A stretch of 64,000 nucleotides of DNA from G963667975 sp963677395 (GTDB lineage: Bacteria; Bacteroidota; Bacteroidia; Bacteroidales; G963667975). Below are positions 64,000 through 64,000 of this stretch, piece by piece; within the stretch, counting starts at the first letter, position 1, and each line of letters begins with the position of its first letter. The notes under the pieces were generated by a model. The model saw only the letters and a list, made by a program, of their open reading frames with translations. It was not told the origin of the DNA and did not search any database. The position numbers were made by a program, and so were the translations under genes. The stretch is from assembly GCA_963677395.2 (NCBI GenBank), contig OY781965.2, forward strand, positions 3,658,001 through 3,722,000, written 5' to 3'.

Positions 64000-64000
64000 G

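Noticed and set aside
1..64000. CRISPR array, prophage or known anti-phage defence island
   Set aside because: No regular repeat-spacer array, phage structural gene, restriction enzyme or defence nuclease was seen.

Overview
The window looks like a chromosomal segment of an anaerobic, fermentative member of the Bacteroidetes, probably close to Bacteroidales. The support is: SusC/SusD-type outer-membrane proteins, four proteins ending in type IX secretion (T9SS) sorting domains, lipoproteins with Bacteroidetes-style signal peptides, promoters of the TTTG / TAnnTTTG type (four with an exact 19-bp spacer), and anaerobic redox enzymes (an NuoF/NuoG/GltD-type transhydrogenase-like complex, a tungsten aldehyde oxidoreductase, an ATP-dependent PEP carboxykinase and a membrane pyrophosphatase). 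No genus can be named from this alone.

Layout. 1-5.7 kb: the 3' part of an NuoF-like flavoprotein gene, a 1229-residue fusion of NuoG-type ferredoxin, GltD/NfnB-type flavoprotein and degenerate molybdopterin-oxidoreductase domains, and a diiron protein. Together they resemble the Sporomusa-type (Stn) electron-bifurcating transhydrogenase. 5.8-7 kb: a secreted protein joining an M23 endopeptidase to a YkuD L,D-transpeptidase. 7-9.3 kb: prs-rplY-pth on the minus strand. 9.3-11.8 kb: tRNA-Leu and purL. 12.2-16 kb: two T9SS cargo proteins around a divergent tRNA cluster (Ser, Pro and Arg against Gly). 16-23 kb: pyrophosphatase, bifunctional nuclease, nucleoside permease, RlpA, and thyA-folA. 23-30 kb: a TonB-type barrel, a lipoprotein, and a YceI-porin-YceI cassette. 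30-34 kb: an orphan aldehyde ferredoxin oxidoreductase, then an AT-rich stretch with a small unknown protein and an RHS-like T9SS remnant. 34-43.6 kb: an epimerase, a SusC/SusD operon without carbohydrate-active enzymes, and a TonB receptor. 43.9-50.2 kb: Pcm, a Gfo/Idh oxidoreductase, a lipoprotein, a polyprenyl sugar-phosphate transferase and a secreted PNGase F homologue. 50.7-57.9 kb: housekeeping and transport genes. 57.9-59.6 kb: an intact IS1634-family insertion sequence. 59.7-64 kb: malic enzyme, PEP carboxykinase and a truncated anmK.

How the genes fit together. The Stn-like complex, malic enzyme, PEP carboxykinase, pyrophosphatase and aldehyde oxidoreductase suit a fermenter that balances NADH, NADPH and ferredoxin pools and saves pyrophosphate energy. 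The envelope genes suit a polymer-degrading, T9SS-secreting lifestyle. The most unusual points are the transhydrogenase fusion with its lost formate-dehydrogenase active site, the M23-YkuD fusion, the predicted secreted PNGase F, and an insertion sequence with identical 74-bp target duplications and a hairpin over its transposase start codon.
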